Positions 9,870 through 19,202 of a stretch of 64,000 bases of DNA are shown here, piece after piece. The position numbers and the translations under genes were made by a program. The stretch comes from Chelatococcus caeni (GTDB lineage: Bacteria; Pseudomonadota; Alphaproteobacteria; Rhizobiales; Beijerinckiaceae): contig NZ_JACIEN010000001.1 in the NCBI RefSeq assembly GCF_014196925.1, positions 1,652,387 to 1,716,386 on the forward strand, given 5' to 3'. The stretch's first letter is position 1. The number at the start of each line of letters is the position of its first letter. Below the pieces are notes generated by a model. The model was not told the origin of the DNA. It was given only the letters and a program-made list of their open reading frames with translations, and made no database searches.

Positions 9870-10187
9870 CAGACCCAGGCTCCTCTTTCGTGAACGAGCG
9901 TTCCATTATTCGTCTAGGCCGGCGCCGCGGCAAGGCCAAGTGCGCTGGCGCACATCAGAGTCGATACGGCGCCGGCGCGCGCCCGTGTCAAGGCTGCGCC
10001 GGCGCAGGCGAGCGGCGCCGCGACCCGAGCTGGCGTGAATGGCGCGCCGGAGAAAATCTATCGATCCGGGCTCATCGGGGGCTTGCATAAATTGCGGCTC
10101 TGGTGCGCAATCCGCCATGCGGCCGTTTGGCCGTAACCTTGTCCCGTTCCGATTGTTTCCGATTTTCTTTTTCAGGAGTTCATTGCC
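9870..10187. other. Intergenic region, no gene seen
   Basis: A GC-rich 318-base gap between two divergent genes, with scattered GGCGCC and GCGCCGGCG words. It must hold the promoters for both genes, but I see no convincing -35/-10 pair, operator, tRNA or small open frame. Confidence 0.5.
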
Positions 10188-10469
10188 ATGGCGACATTCG
10201 CCCGCCTTGCCCGTGCCTGCCTTGCCGCCGCTTGCCTCGCCCTGCCCTTCGTCATCGTTGCCGCCCCCTCGCCCGCCGGCGCCGTCGAGGCGAAGGAGAC
10301 CGCGACGGCGACGAAGGAAAAGCGTCCGCCCACGCCCGGCCAGCTCGCAGCGCGCGAGCGAATGAAGACCTGCGGCGCCGAGTGGCGCGCGCTGAAGACC
10401 GCCGGCAACACCGGCAGCCGCACGTGGCGGGAGTTCTCCAGCACCTGCATGAAGCAGGCGAGGCGCTGA
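10188..10469 (+). CDS. Small secreted PsiF-like protein
   Basis: A 93-residue protein with a signal peptide (hydrophobic core about residues 8-28, cleavage near SPAGA). The mature part is lysine-rich and then has a motif related to PsiF repeats: ARERMKTCGAEWRALK and WREFSSTCMKQ, with two cysteines about 27 residues apart. E. coli PsiF is phosphate-starvation inducible and of unknown function. A strong ribosome-binding site (AGGAG, about nine bases upstream) supports the ATG. Confidence 0.72.
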   Translation: MATFARLARACLAAACLALPFVIVAAPSPAGAVEAKETATATKEKRPPTPGQLAARERMKTCGAEWRALKTAGNTGSRTWREFSSTCMKQARR

Positions 10470-10490
10470 CCAAGCGCCGGCGCGGAGCGC

Positions 10491-10949
10491 TTACAGCACC
10501 TTCTTGAAGCCCTCGTGGCTGCGCTTGTAGCCGAGCCTCTCGTAGAAGCGGTGGGCATCGAGCCGCCGCTTGTTGGAGGTGAGCTGCACGATGCCGGCGC
10601 CGCGCGCCCGCGCGCGGCCCTCGGCGAAGGCGACCATCATGGCGCCGACGCCGCGGGAGCGCTGGTCGCCCCTGACCTGCACGGCCTCGAGCACGCAGCG
10701 CAGCGTGCCCCGGTTGGTGATCGCCGGCACGAAGGTCAGCTGGAAGGAGCCGATGACCTCGGCATCGCTCACGGTCACGTAGAGCTCGTTGTCGGGGCTG
10801 TCGGCAATGCGGCGCAGCGCCTCGCGATAGGCCGGCTGCGTCGCCGCCGTCCACTGGTCGCCGTGGCCGCCGAGCTCGTCGGCGGCGTGCAAGCCCACGA
10901 TCGCCTCGAGGTCGGCTTCGGAAGCCCGGCGAATCAGGATCTCAGACAC
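10491..10949 (-). CDS. GNAT family N-acetyltransferase
   Basis: A 152-residue acetyltransferase. It has a GNAT fold from IRRASEADLEAIVGLH through the acetyl-CoA pyrophosphate-binding loop QVRGDQRSRGVGAMM to the C-terminal RLDAHRFYERLGYKRSHEGFKK, which is typical of the family. The start is the GTG at 10949, preceded by GGAG seven bases upstream; the frame is open further upstream but not conserved. The substrate is unknown. It is 74 bases downstream of a second acetyltransferase gene on the same strand and may belong to the gatB transcript. Confidence 0.87.
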   Translation of the reverse strand: MSEILIRRASEADLEAIVGLHAADELGGHGDQWTAATQPAYREALRRIADSPDNELYVTVSDAEVIGSFQLTFVPAITNRGTLRCVLEAVQVRGDQRSRGVGAMMVAFAEGRARARGAGIVQLTSNKRRLDAHRFYERLGYKRSHEGFKKVL

Positions 10950-11023
10950 GATTGCGTCTCCGCATTGACGCGAGCGGGGCCCGTCCTTTCCGCTCGACGC
11001 GGGAGAAGGGGACGGCCCCGGCC

Positions 11024-11998
11024 TCAGACAAGGGGTTTCTCGAAGAAAAATTCGCTGCTGTTGGAGATGTCGCCCAGCGCGCGGGTCTCGCCGGCCCGCC
11101 GGTAGCCGAGCCGCTCGTAGAGCCGGTGCGCGTTGGTGAAGCGCGTGTCGGACCACAGCGTCACCCGCCGAGCGCCGAGAGCGGCCGCATGGGCCTCGAC
11201 ATGGTCCACGAGCCGGCGGCCGAGGCCGCTGCCGCGCAAATCGGACCGCACGTAGAGCCGGTGCAGCTCGGCGGTTCCGGCGGCCGGAAAATCGACGCCC
11301 ACGCAGGCGCCGACACGCCCGGCGGGATCCTCGACCACCCAGTAGGCGCCGCCCTTGTCGGCGAAGCTGCGGGCCGGATGGACGAGATCCGGCAGGTCCC
11401 CGTGCGGATCGACGAAACAGCCCGGATATTCGGCGAAGCACAGGGAGAGCAGCCCGAAAAGGTCCTGCGCATCCCCGTCGCGCACCGGCCGCAGCACGAG
11501 GCCGCCACGCAATGCGGCGACACCGCGGCCCTCATAAACGATGGCGTTGCCGCAGCCACCGCAGTCGGCGCGGTGGCCTGTCACGGACAGGCCCCGCTTT
11601 TCATAGAACCGGCAAGCCCTTGCGTTCTTCTCCTCAACCTCCAGCCGAATGACGGAAGCTTCGGGGAAGGCCCGCACGGCCGCGCTGAACAGCGCCCGCC
11701 CGATGCCCTGGCCCTGCGCCTCCGGGGCGACGTAGAGCCTGTCGAGGGAGACGATCCCCTCACCGTGGTCCGTGACACTCGCCGTGCCGGCGAGCGCCCC
11801 GGCCGCCTCCACGACGAGGAAGGCGTGGCCGGGCCGGCCGAGCTCGTCCGCCAGCCTGTCCGGCGCATGCCACTCGCGCGTGATGGCCGCGACGCTGTCC
11901 GCGCCGAGGATGGCGTCGTAGGTGTCGTGCCACGTCCGCGCCAGGAGCGCGCTGACGGCCGCGATGTCGCCGCGGCTGGCAGGACGGACGAGGATCAC
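11024..11998 (-). CDS. Tandem two-domain GNAT acetyltransferase
   Basis: A 324-residue protein made of two GNAT domains in a row. Domain 1 (about 1-155) has the acetyl-CoA loop [14 protein letters not shown] and ends [14 protein letters not shown]. Domain 2 (about 163-324) begins [19 protein letters not shown], has [18 protein letters not shown] and ends [20 protein letters not shown]. Both retain the Q/R-x-x-G-x-G/A motif, so both may bind acetyl-CoA. The GTG start at 11998 overlaps the gatB stop (GTGA), so it should be translationally coupled to gatB. The substrate is unknown. Confidence 0.87.
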   Translation of the reverse strand: MILVRPASRGDIAAVSALLARTWHDTYDAILGADSVAAITREWHAPDRLADELGRPGHAFLVVEAAGALAGTASVTDHGEGIVSLDRLYVAPEAQGQGIGRALFSAAVRAFPEASVIRLEVEEKNARACRFYEKRGLSVTGHRADCGGCGNAIVYEGRGVAALRGGLVLRPVRDGDAQDLFGLLSLCFAEYPGCFVDPHGDLPDLVHPARSFADKGGAYWVVEDPAGRVGACVGVDFPAAGTAELHRLYVRSDLRGSGLGRRLVDHVEAHAAALGARRVTLWSDTRFTNAHRLYERLGYRRAGETRALGDISNSSEFFFEKPLV

Positions 11999-13479
11999 TC
12001 CGCAATCCCGAGCTTGGCCTTGAGGATGTCGTTCACCGCCTGCGGGTTGGCCTTGCCGCCGGTTGCGCGCATCACCTGGCCGACGAACCAGCCGAGCATG
12101 GTGGGCTTGGCCTTGACCTGCTCCACCTTGTCCGGATTGGCGGCGATCACGGCGTCGATCGCCGCCTCGATGGCGCCGGTGTCGGTCACCTGCTTCAGGC
12201 CGCGTTCCTCGACGATCTTGCGCGGGTCGCCACCCTCGCTCCAGACGATCTCGAAGAGGTCCTTGGCGATCTTGCCGGAGATGACGCCCTCGCCGATGAG
12301 CTCCACGATGGCGCCGAGCTGCTCGGCCGAGACCGGCGAGCGCGCAACATCGAGCCCCTCCTTGTTGAGGCGGCCGAAGAGCTCGTTGATCACCCAGTTG
12401 GCGGCCGTCTTGCCGTCGCGCCCCCTGGCCACCGCCTCGAAGAAATCGGCCGTCTCGCGTTCGGCGACGAGCACGCCCGCGTCATAGGCCGACAGGCCGT
12501 AGTCCTTGATGAAGCGGGCCTTCTTCTCGTCCGGCAGCTCCGGCAGGTGCTGCGCGAGGTCGTCCACGTAGGGCTGGTCGAAGGAGAGCGGCAGCAGGTC
12601 CGGATCGGGGAAATAGCGGTAGTCGTGCGCCTCCTCCTTGGAGCGCATGGACCGCGTCTCGCCCTTGTTGGCGTCGAACAGGCGCGTCTCCTGGTCGATG
12701 GCGCCGCCATCCTCGAGGATGGCGATCTGCCGGCGCGCCTCGTATTCGATGGCCTGGCCGATGAAGCGGATGGAGTTGACGTTCTTGATCTCGCAGCGCG
12801 TGCCGAGGGGCTCGCCCGGCCGGCGCACGGAGACGTTGACGTCGGCCCGGAGGGAGCCCTTCTCCATGTCGCCGTCGCAGGTGCCGAGATAGCGCAGGAT
12901 GGTCCTGAGCTTCGTCACATAGGCCTTGGCCTCCTCGGACGAGCGCAGGTCGGGCTTCGACACGATCTCCATCAGCGCCACACCCGAGCGGTTGAGATCG
13001 ACGAAGCTCATGCTCGGATGCTGGTCGTGCAGTGACTTGCCGGCATCCTGCTCGAGGTGCAGGCGCTCGATGCCGACGCTGATCTGCTCGCCGTCGGGCA
13101 TGTCCACCACGACCTCGCCCTCGCCCACGATGGGGCTCTTGTACTGGCTGATCTGGTAGCCCTGCGGCAGGTCCGGATAGAAGTAGTTCTTGCGGTCGAA
13201 GACGGAGTTGAGGTTGATCTCAGCCTTCAGGCCGAGGCCGGTGCGGATCGCCTGCTTCACGCATTCCTCGTTGATGACCGGCAGCATGCCGGGCATCGCC
13301 GCATCGACGAGCGAGACGTGGTCGTTGGGCTCGCCGCCGAACTCGGTCGAGGCGCCGGAGAAGAGCTTCGACTGCGACGACACCTGGGCATGGATCTCCA
13401 TGCCGATGATGACTTCCCAGTCGCCGGTGGCGCCCTTGATCAGCTTCTTCGCATCTGCCGGTCGCGCGTGCGCGTTCAT
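11995..13479 (-). CDS. gatB: Aspartyl/glutamyl-tRNA amidotransferase subunit B
   Basis: A 494-residue subunit of GatCAB, which converts Glu-tRNA(Gln) or Asp-tRNA(Asn) to the amidated form. It has the family signatures [12 protein letters not shown], then [25 protein letters not shown] and the C-terminal YqeY-like tail ending [17 protein letters not shown]. The start is the ATG at 13479 ([12 protein letters not shown]), since upstream codons are not conserved. The presence of gatCAB implies that asparaginyl- or glutaminyl-tRNA is made indirectly here. It is separated from gatC-gatA by yjhX and a repeat element. Confidence 0.97.
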   Translation of the reverse strand: MNAHARPADAKKLIKGATGDWEVIIGMEIHAQVSSQSKLFSGASTEFGGEPNDHVSLVDAAMPGMLPVINEECVKQAIRTGLGLKAEINLNSVFDRKNYFYPDLPQGYQISQYKSPIVGEGEVVVDMPDGEQISVGIERLHLEQDAGKSLHDQHPSMSFVDLNRSGVALMEIVSKPDLRSSEEAKAYVTKLRTILRYLGTCDGDMEKGSLRADVNVSVRRPGEPLGTRCEIKNVNSIRFIGQAIEYEARRQIAILEDGGAIDQETRLFDANKGETRSMRSKEEAHDYRYFPDPDLLPLSFDQPYVDDLAQHLPELPDEKKARFIKDYGLSAYDAGVLVAERETADFFEAVARGRDGKTAANWVINELFGRLNKEGLDVARSPVSAEQLGAIVELIGEGVISGKIAKDLFEIVWSEGGDPRKIVEERGLKQVTDTGAIEAAIDAVIAANPDKVEQVKAKPTMLGWFVGQVMRATGGKANPQAVNDILKAKLGIAE

Positions 13480-13743
13480 CGCGTCGTAAACCTCGTCCTG
13501 ACTTCTCGCCCTTCGCTTGGCCCGCCGCAGCCGCCACGTCAAGTGCCGAAGCCGCGCCACGTGCTCGCATCGTTGACCGGACGCCGCTCCGCGGCTAAGA
13601 ACCGGCCGTCACTGGAGAGTGTATGCGCAGGAACGCCGAGACCCGCTGAGGCCCGCTCCACGAGAGCGGGCGACCGGTCATCCGACCGGATGCCGACGTG
13701 CGTCCGGTTCCCTGCTTTCCTGCCGACGGTCTTTCACACCCCC

Positions 13744-13832
13744 GTCATAGCCGGGCTTGTCCCGGCCATCCACGCCTTTCAGCCTTGCGCAACGGCGAGG
13801 CGTGGATGCCCGCGACAAGCGCGGGCATGACG
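13744..13832. repeat. Dispersed inverted hairpin pair (REP/BIME-like), orientation B then A
   Basis: Hairpin B (13747-13769, one stem mismatch: ATAGCCGGG against CCCGGCCAT, loop CTTGT) is followed by hairpin A (13806-13828, arms ATGCCCGCG and CGCGGGCAT, loop ACAAG). CCACGCC and GGCGTGG flank the 36-base linker. This is a single copy of the unit that is tandemly amplified at 2973-3970. It lies in the gap between divergent gatB and yjhX. Confidence 0.9.
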
Positions 13833-13869
13833 GCTGAGGGGGCCGCCGGCATCACGCCAGAGCTTTCCA

Positions 13870-14127
13870 GTGAACGTCTCACGCACCGAGCAGCGCGTGC
13901 TGCACACGCTCGCGCAGGGCGGCCAGATCCGCCACCACAAGGACGACGGCGGACGCCTCCTCGAGATCGAATGCCTCACCCGCGAGGGCTGGCTGATGAG
14001 CGCCTGCACGCTCGACATGTTCAAGCGCCTGCGCCGGCGCGGCCTCATCGCCTCGGCCGGCGGCGGCCCTTACCGCATCACGCGGCTTGGCCTCGCGGCC
14101 GTGCGCAGCCGCCCCGACAACAGATGA
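13870..14127 (+). CDS. yjhX: YjhX family protein (toxin-like)
   Basis: An 85-residue protein that closely follows the E. coli YjhX pattern: N-V-S-R-x-E-Q at the start, LHTLAQGG, the central ECLTREGWLM, CTLDMFKRLRRRGLI, then GPYRITRLGL and the terminal DNR. E. coli YjhX is described as the toxin of the YjhX/YjhQ pair, where YjhQ is an acetyltransferase-like antitoxin. Many chromosomal homologues stand alone, as here. No antitoxin gene is adjacent, although a GNAT gene is coupled to gatB nearby. The start is a GTG at 13870 with a weak ribosome-binding site. Confidence 0.82.
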   Translation: MNVSRTEQRVLHTLAQGGQIRHHKDDGGRLLEIECLTREGWLMSACTLDMFKRLRRRGLIASAGGGPYRITRLGLAAVRSRPDNR

Positions 14128-14130
14128 AGA

Positions 14131-14165
14131 AGCCCCGGGGCGGTTTCCGCCGTCCCGGGGCAGCT
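14131..14165. terminator. Strong hairpin between convergent genes, probable bidirectional terminator
   Basis: GCCCCGGGGCGG pairs with CCGCCGTCCCGGGGC around TTT, with one mismatch. AAGAA on one side and AGCTTC on the other give only weak U-tracts. It fills the 38-base gap between the 3' ends of yjhX and the chorismate mutase gene. Confidence 0.6.
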
Positions 14166-14471
14166 TCATTGTCCGAGCTTTTCGTCTTCGTAGGCGATGA
14201 CCCAGTCCATCATCGCCCGCCACACCGTCTCGGCGAGGTCAGGCGGGGCGCCGAGCGCCGCGGCCCTGTGGCGCACGTGGGCGGCCACCTCCTCCACCCG
14301 GTCGTTGAGCAGCGCCGGGATGCCCGAGGCGCGCTTGACGGCGATGACGCGCTCGACCACCGCCATGCGCTTGGCGATGAGCGCCACGAGATCGGCGTCG
14401 ATGGCGTCGATCTCGGCCCTGAGCGGGGCAAGCGCCGCCGCAGCCCGCGCCTCGTCCCCGGCCGTGCTCAC
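14166..14471 (-). CDS. Chorismate mutase (AroQ class)
   Basis: A protein of about 101 residues that rearranges chorismate to prephenate for Phe/Tyr synthesis. It is all-helical, with the AroQ pattern [20 protein letters not shown], then VIAVKRASG and the C-terminal [16 protein letters not shown]. The start is taken as the GTG at 14471, which overlaps the gatA stop as GTGA; a second in-frame GTG at 14477 is the alternative. Coupling to gatA is evident from the overlap. The short length marks a monofunctional enzyme. Confidence 0.88.
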   Translation of the reverse strand: MSTAGDEARAAAALAPLRAEIDAIDADLVALIAKRMAVVERVIAVKRASGIPALLNDRVEEVAAHVRHRAAALGAPPDLAETVWRAMMDWVIAYEDEKLGQ

Positions 14472-15949
14472 GCCCACCAGGCCTCCGGCAGGGCCATGCG
14501 GCCGGCCGCATCCTCGATCACCTGCCCGGCGGCGAAGAGCGTCTCCTCGTCGAAGGGCCGGCCGATGAGTTGCAGTCCGAGCGGCAGACCCTGCGCGTCG
14601 AGCCCCGCCGGCACGGCGATGCCCGGCAGGCCGGCCATGTTCACCGTCACGGTGAAGACGTCGTTGAGATACATCTCGACGGGCGAAGCATCCGCCTTCT
14701 CACCGAGGCCGAAGGCCGACGAGGGCGTCGCCGGCGCGAGGATGGCGTCGACGCCGCTGGCATAGGCCTGCTCGAAGTCGCGCTTGATCAGCGTGCGCAC
14801 CTTCTGGGCGCGCAGGTAATAGGCGTCGTAATAGCCGGCCGAGAGCACGTAGGTGCCGATCATGATGCGGCGCTTGACCTCGCGGCCGAAGCCGGCGGCG
14901 CGGGTCTTCTCGTACATCTCGACGATGTCCTTGCCCGGCACGCGCAGTCCGTAGCGCACGCCGTCGTAGCGGGCGAGGTTCGACGAGGCCTCCGCCGGCG
15001 CCACGATGTAATAGGCCGGCAGCGCATATTTGGTGTGCGGCAGCGAGACCTCGACGATCTCGGCGCCGGCCGCCTTCAGCCACTCGGCGCCCTTCTGCCA
15101 CAGCGCCTCGATCTCGGCCGGCATGCCGTCGAGGCGATATTCCTTCGGGATGCCGATCCTGAGGCCCTTGACGCCGCGCGTCACCGCCGCCTCGAAATCG
15201 GGCACCGGCAGGTCGGCCGAGGTCGTGTCCTTCGGGTCGTGCCCGGCCATCGAGCTAAGGAGGATGGCGCTGTCGCGCACGGTCCTGGCGATCGGGCCCG
15301 CCTGGTCGAGCGACGAGGCGAAGGCGACGATGCCCCAGCGCGAGCAGCGGCCGTAGGTCGGCTTGATGCCGACCGTGCCGGTGAAGGCCGCCGGCTGGCG
15401 GATGGAGCCACCCGTGTCGGTTGCCGTGGCGCCGAGGCACAGGCGCGCCGCGACCGCCGCCGCCGAGCCGCCGGAGGAACCGCCGGGCACGAGCTTCGTG
15501 TCCGACCCGTTGCGGCGCCAGGGGTTCACCACCGGGCCGAAGGCCGAGGTCTCGTTGGACGAGCCCATGGCGAACTCGTCGTTGTTCAGCTTGCCGAGCA
15601 TCACCGCGCCGTCACACCACAGCTGGCGCGTCACGGTCGATTCGTAGGGCGGGCGGAAGTCGTCGAGGATGGCGCTGCAGGCCGTCGTGCGCACGCCCTC
15701 GGTGGCGAAGAGGTCCTTGACGCCGAGCGGGATGCCCTCGAGCGGCCCGGCCTCGCCGGCCGCGATGCGCCTGTCGCTCTCGGCCGCCATGGCGAGCGCC
15801 TTGTCCGGCGTTGCCAGCACATAGGCGTTGAGCGCCTCGGCCTTTTCCATGGCGGCAAGATGCGCCCGGGTCAGCTCGGTGGCGGAAAAGCGCCTGGCCT
15901 TCAGCCCCTCGCGCGCCTCGGCGAGGGAAAGATCGGTGAGATCGGTCAC
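14468..15949 (-). CDS. gatA: Aspartyl/glutamyl-tRNA amidotransferase subunit A
   Basis: A 493-residue amidase subunit that releases ammonia from glutamine for GatB. The amidase Ser-Ser-Lys triad is visible: Lys78 in GVKDLF, Ser158 in PGGSSGGS and Ser182 in [10 protein letters not shown]. The start is the GTG at 15949 ([14 protein letters not shown]), where similarity begins. It lies 61 bases downstream of gatC and its stop overlaps the chorismate mutase start. Confidence 0.97.
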   Translation of the reverse strand: MTDLTDLSLAEAREGLKARRFSATELTRAHLAAMEKAEALNAYVLATPDKALAMAAESDRRIAAGEAGPLEGIPLGVKDLFATEGVRTTACSAILDDFRPPYESTVTRQLWCDGAVMLGKLNNDEFAMGSSNETSAFGPVVNPWRRNGSDTKLVPGGSSGGSAAAVAARLCLGATATDTGGSIRQPAAFTGTVGIKPTYGRCSRWGIVAFASSLDQAGPIARTVRDSAILLSSMAGHDPKDTTSADLPVPDFEAAVTRGVKGLRIGIPKEYRLDGMPAEIEALWQKGAEWLKAAGAEIVEVSLPHTKYALPAYYIVAPAEASSNLARYDGVRYGLRVPGKDIVEMYEKTRAAGFGREVKRRIMIGTYVLSAGYYDAYYLRAQKVRTLIKRDFEQAYASGVDAILAPATPSSAFGLGEKADASPVEMYLNDVFTVTVNMAGLPGIAVPAGLDAQGLPLGLQLIGRPFDEETLFAAGQVIEDAAGRMALPEAWWA

Positions 15950-16010
15950 GTTGTCGCTCTCTCGTCGTCGCGGCCGCGCGGCGGCCACCCGCTCAAAATT
16001 CGGCTGCGGC

Positions 16011-16298
16011 CTATTCGACCACCTTCGGCACCATGAAGAAGTCGTCTTCGCTCATGGGCGCATTGGCCACGATCTTGTCCGGATAGCCGCCGTCGGTGAC
16101 GGCATCCGCCCGCTTCTTCATGACCATCGGCGTCACCGAGGTCATCGGCTCGACGCCCTCGACGTCGACCTCGCCGAGCTGCTCGACGAAATCGAGGATG
16201 GCGTTGAGCTCGCCCTGCAGGTGGGGCACCTCCGCGTCGGTGACGGCGATGCGTGCGAGGTGCGCGATGCGGCGCACGGTCTTCTCGTCGACGGACAT
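16011..16298 (-). CDS. gatC: Aspartyl/glutamyl-tRNA amidotransferase subunit C
   Basis: A 95-residue protein that wraps GatA and GatB together. It starts [19 protein letters not shown], has [22 protein letters not shown], and ends with the conserved [16 protein letters not shown]. The length is typical. It leads the gatC-gatA-chorismate mutase operon. Confidence 0.96.
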   Translation of the reverse strand: MSVDEKTVRRIAHLARIAVTDAEVPHLQGELNAILDFVEQLGEVDVEGVEPMTSVTPMVMKKRADAVTDGGYPDKIVANAPMSEDDFFMVPKVVE

Positions 16299-16402
16299 GG
16301 AACCGGACCTGAATGGATTGCGGGAGGACGGTGCGGAACACCGCCGTTGCGCCGGGCTATAGCACCCTGCCCTTCGCCCCGGCAACCCGCTGCCCGGCGG
16401 GC

Positions 16403-16771
16403 TCAGGGCCTCGCGAACATCTCCGCGAAGCCCGACCAGCCGGAGGCATGGAGCCGCGCCACCAGGACGCCGACGCCGAGGACCGCGATGGCGCCGATGG
16501 CGAGGCTCGTCCAGTCGCGACGGCCGAAATAAGGGGGACGCCGGCGTGGTTCGAGATGCGTGACGTTGTCGTCCCGTCGGTCCTTCCCACTCCGGGCCTC
16601 GGCCGCGGCCGGCGCGGCCTGCGGGAGGTCGGGCTCGACAGGCGGGACGCCCGCGGCAGGCGCGGGATCGGCGACAGGCGCTTCCGCCCGGCGCTGAGGC
16701 GCCACCGGCTGCAGGAGGCTGCGCGGCAGGCGCACCACCGCGTCGGCCGGAATTGGCTCAGGACCGCTCAT
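16403..16771 (-). CDS. Hypothetical single-pass membrane protein
   Basis: A 122-residue protein. Residues 1-75 are rich in proline, alanine and arginine and probably disordered. Residues 88-105 form one transmembrane helix ([17 protein letters not shown]), followed by a short tail. An ATG six codons upstream (16789) is an alternative start. I do not recognise a family. It lies between the hydrolase gene and gatC, all on the same strand. Confidence 0.55.
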   Translation of the reverse strand: MSGPEPIPADAVVRLPRSLLQPVAPQRRAEAPVADPAPAAGVPPVEPDLPQAAPAAAEARSGKDRRDDNVTHLEPRRRPPYFGRRDWTSLAIGAIAVLGVGVLVARLHASGWSGFAEMFARP

Positions 16772-16914
16772 CGCACGATCACCCGGCATCGCTTCCGATC
16801 GCCCTCTCCTTCGCGGCGACGCCACCCAACCATGCCGTGCACCGCGAGCCGCGCTGCCACCATAGCCGAATACCGCGCGCCGCGCGACTGCCGCATCGCG
16901 CCAAGCCGAAGCCC

Positions 16915-17613
16915 TTACAATTCCACCGCCACGTTGCGCTCCGGCACGACGACGCGCGTCGCGTGCCCCTGCATCGCCGCGACGAACTTGTCCGCCGTCT
17001 GTTCGATGATCGGGAAGGAGCCGTAGTGGCAGGGAATGACGGCGTCGAGCTTGAAGAAGCGGCGCACGGCGAGCGCGGCGGTCGCGGGCGACATGGTGAA
17101 GCGGTCGCCGATCGGCACCATGGCGATCTTCGGCTCGTGGATCTCGGCGATGAGCTGCATGTCGCCGAAGATGTCCGTGTCGCCCATGTGATACACGACC
17201 GGCCCGCCCTCCGGCTTGACGACGATGCCGTTGGGGCTGCCGAGCGGGACGTTGACGCCCGCCTCGCCCATGCCCGCCGAATGGTCGGCGCGCACGAGGG
17301 TGACGGAAAATCCCGGCTGGTGGGTGGTGCCGCCGGTGTTCATCGGATCGAACTTTTCGAGCCCCTGCGAGACGAGCCACATGCACAGGTCGTAGTTCGT
17401 GACCACCGTCGCGCCCGTGCGCTTGGCGATGTCGAGCGTGTCACCCACATGGTCGCCGTGCCCGTGGGTGAGCAGGATGTGCGACACGCCCGCGATGATC
17501 GCGTCGATATTGCCGGTGAAGGCCGGGTTGCCCGTGAAGAAGGGATCGATGAGCACGCCCCTGCCGCCGAAGTCGAGGCGGAAAGCCGAGTGCCCGTACC
17601 AGGTGATCTTCAT
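16915..17613 (-). CDS. UPF0173 metal-dependent hydrolase (metallo-beta-lactamase fold)
   Basis: A 232-residue cytoplasmic protein. The metal-binding motif H-x-H-x-D-H is present as [11 protein letters not shown] at about residues 49-59, with further ligands in [20 protein letters not shown] and CHYGSFP. It begins [15 protein letters not shown], the hallmark of the UPF0173 group. The natural substrate is unknown. A position close to gatC and ruvX is common in related genomes. Confidence 0.92.
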   Translation of the reverse strand: MKITWYGHSAFRLDFGGRGVLIDPFFTGNPAFTGNIDAIIAGVSHILLTHGHGDHVGDTLDIAKRTGATVVTNYDLCMWLVSQGLEKFDPMNTGGTTHQPGFSVTLVRADHSAGMGEAGVNVPLGSPNGIVVKPEGGPVVYHMGDTDIFGDMQLIAEIHEPKIAMVPIGDRFTMSPATAALAVRRFFKLDAVIPCHYGSFPIIEQTADKFVAAMQGHATRVVVPERNVAVEL

Positions 17614-17748
17614 CGTCTGCTCCCTTGTCCTTCGGTTGCTTTCCCATCCTGCGGCGCACCCGCGGCGCCTCCTCGGCACCTCCTGGCGGAACATGCGCAT
17701 TCGCCCCCTGTTGTGGAAGGACCACCGGGCGCCGGATGGGAGAATCCG

Positions 17749-18213
17749 ATGCGATATCCAATGGCTTATGATGTCGTCTTCTTCATCGCGATGCTAGCGA
17801 CGGCGCTCGCCCTCGGCCCCGCCATGGCGCATCTCCTCGAGCTGCCCAACAAGATCGGCCTGCCGTCCGGGGACTATTTCGTCGTGCAGCAGGCCTACCG
17901 GGGCTGGAGCCTTCTGGGCTTCCTGATCCTCGTCGAGCTGCTCTCCATGGCGGCCCTCGCCGTCATGGCGCGGCACGAGCCGCGCGTCCTGTGGCCCGTG
18001 CTGGCCGCCATCGCGGCCATCATCGGCGCTCAGGCCGTCTTCTGGATCTGGACCTATCCGGCCAACGTGGCGACGCGGAACTGGACATTCGTGCCGGAGA
18101 ACTGGGAAACACTGCGCCGCCAGTGGGAATTCTCGCATGCTGCCGGTGCGTTCTTCCAGGTGCTCGCCATGGCCGCCCTCATCCTCGCTGCCCTGCGGCG
18201 CTCGCCGGCCTGA
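17749..18213 (+). CDS. Four-helix integral membrane protein (DUF1772-like)
   Basis: A 154-residue protein with four predicted transmembrane helices (about residues 8-28, 53-73, 81-102 and 130-148). It has the motif [12 protein letters not shown] after helix 1 and WNFVPENWE-like residues before helix 4 (read as [20 protein letters not shown]), a layout seen in DUF1772-like membrane proteins. Function is unknown. GGGAGA just upstream supports the ATG. Its stop overlaps an ATG that could be a longer start for ruvX. Confidence 0.72.
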   Translation: MRYPMAYDVVFFIAMLATALALGPAMAHLLELPNKIGLPSGDYFVVQQAYRGWSLLGFLILVELLSMAALAVMARHEPRVLWPVLAAIAAIIGAQAVFWIWTYPANVATRNWTFVPENWETLRRQWEFSHAAGAFFQVLAMAALILAALRRSPA

Positions 18214-18248
18214 TGACCCGGCAGCCGTGCCGTGCTACCAGACCGGCG

Positions 18249-18752
18249 ATGAGCACCCTGATCGTTCCCCTGGCCGACCTCGACGCCCTCCCCCGCGGGC
18301 AGCGCCTCATCGGCGTCGACCTCGGCACCCGGACGATCGGCCTGGCGCTCTCCGACGTCGGCCGCAGCATCGCCTCGCCGCTCGAGACCATCAAGCGCAC
18401 CAAGTTCTCCACGGACGTGAAGCGGCTCGTGGAACTCGCCGCCAAGCACGGCGTGGGCGGCCTCGTCATCGGCCTGCCGCTCAACATGGACGGATCGGAA
18501 GGCCCGCGCGCCCAGGCGACGCGCGCCTTCGTCCGCAACCTCGCGGCGCATCTTCCCTTGCCCGTTGCCCTGTGGGACGAGCGCCTGACGACGGCCGCCG
18601 TCACCCGCACGCTCCTCGAGGCCGACGCCTCCCGCGCACGCCGCTCGGACCTCGTCGACAAGATGGCCGCCAGCTATATCCTGCAAGGCGCGCTCGACCG
18701 GCTGGCCAGCGCCCGCCGCGCGGCCATGGCGGAGCGGGACGGCGAAGCCTGA
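18249..18752 (+). CDS. ruvX: Holliday junction resolvase RuvX (YqgF)
   Basis: A 167-residue RNase H-fold nuclease. The catalytic Asp is in [15 protein letters not shown], with later conserved [20 protein letters not shown] and the final [17 protein letters not shown]. The family is linked to Holliday junction resolution and to 16S rRNA 5' processing. The chosen ATG at 18249 gives the usual length. An in-frame ATG at 18213, overlapping the upstream stop, would add 12 residues. Confidence 0.94.
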   Translation: MSTLIVPLADLDALPRGQRLIGVDLGTRTIGLALSDVGRSIASPLETIKRTKFSTDVKRLVELAAKHGVGGLVIGLPLNMDGSEGPRAQATRAFVRNLAAHLPLPVALWDERLTTAAVTRTLLEADASRARRSDLVDKMAASYILQGALDRLASARRAAMAERDGEA

Positions 18753-18870
18753 GCCTCGCCCGAGGGGGTGCAGCCGCCGCCTCCGACATTGCGCAAGGCG
18801 CGAGAAAGCACGGCGTTTTGCCGGTCGCCTTCATATATCAGCTGTGGTAAGAATGCATTTATTGGTTGCA

Positions 18871-18876
18871 TATAAT
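18871..18876 (+). promoter_or_regulatory. Possible -10 element
   Basis: A perfect TATAAT stands in a locally AT-rich patch (about 18831-18900) 36 bases before the small hypothetical gene at 18912. No good -35 hexamer is present at the right distance, so this is tentative. Confidence 0.25.
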
Positions 18877-18911
18877 ATTTCATGCTAACTCTGGTTGCAG
18901 ATCGTGCATAG

Positions 18912-19190
18912 ATGAACGATATCAAACGCGACGGGCCCAACCTTTCCCTGGTTCGCCCGAGCAGCCGGCGCCAGTCGGAGCCGTCTTCCTCCGCCAAGCG
19001 GGCGTCCCGGGCCGCTGTCGTACAGCCACTCCAGGATGACCGTCAGGAGCTTCTGAGCTACGTGGCGCAGCTCAGTGGCGAACTGGCGATGATGTCGCGC
19101 GCGGCACGGCTCGACACCCTCGGCTATTTTCTCGAGATGGCCCGGATCGAGGCGCTCGGCGCGCTGAGCCGCCTGGAAACGGTCGACTGA
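18912..19190 (+). CDS. Small hypothetical protein
   Basis: A 92-residue protein with no signal peptide or membrane segment. Residues 1-40 are polar, serine- and arginine-rich and probably disordered. Residues 42-88 (ELLSYVAQLSGELAMMSRAARL onward) are strongly helical and could form a dimerising coil. I do not recognise the family. It is convergent with dprA, with 12 bases between stops. Confidence 0.55.
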   Translation: MNDIKRDGPNLSLVRPSSRRQSEPSSSAKRASRAAVVQPLQDDRQELLSYVAQLSGELAMMSRAARLDTLGYFLEMARIEALGALSRLETVD

Positions 19191-19202
19191 GCTGCATCGC
19201 CT

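Noticed and set aside
9870..10187. Possible tRNA or small RNA in the gap
   Set aside because: GC-rich stems can be drawn, but no cloverleaf, conserved T-loop or terminator was found.
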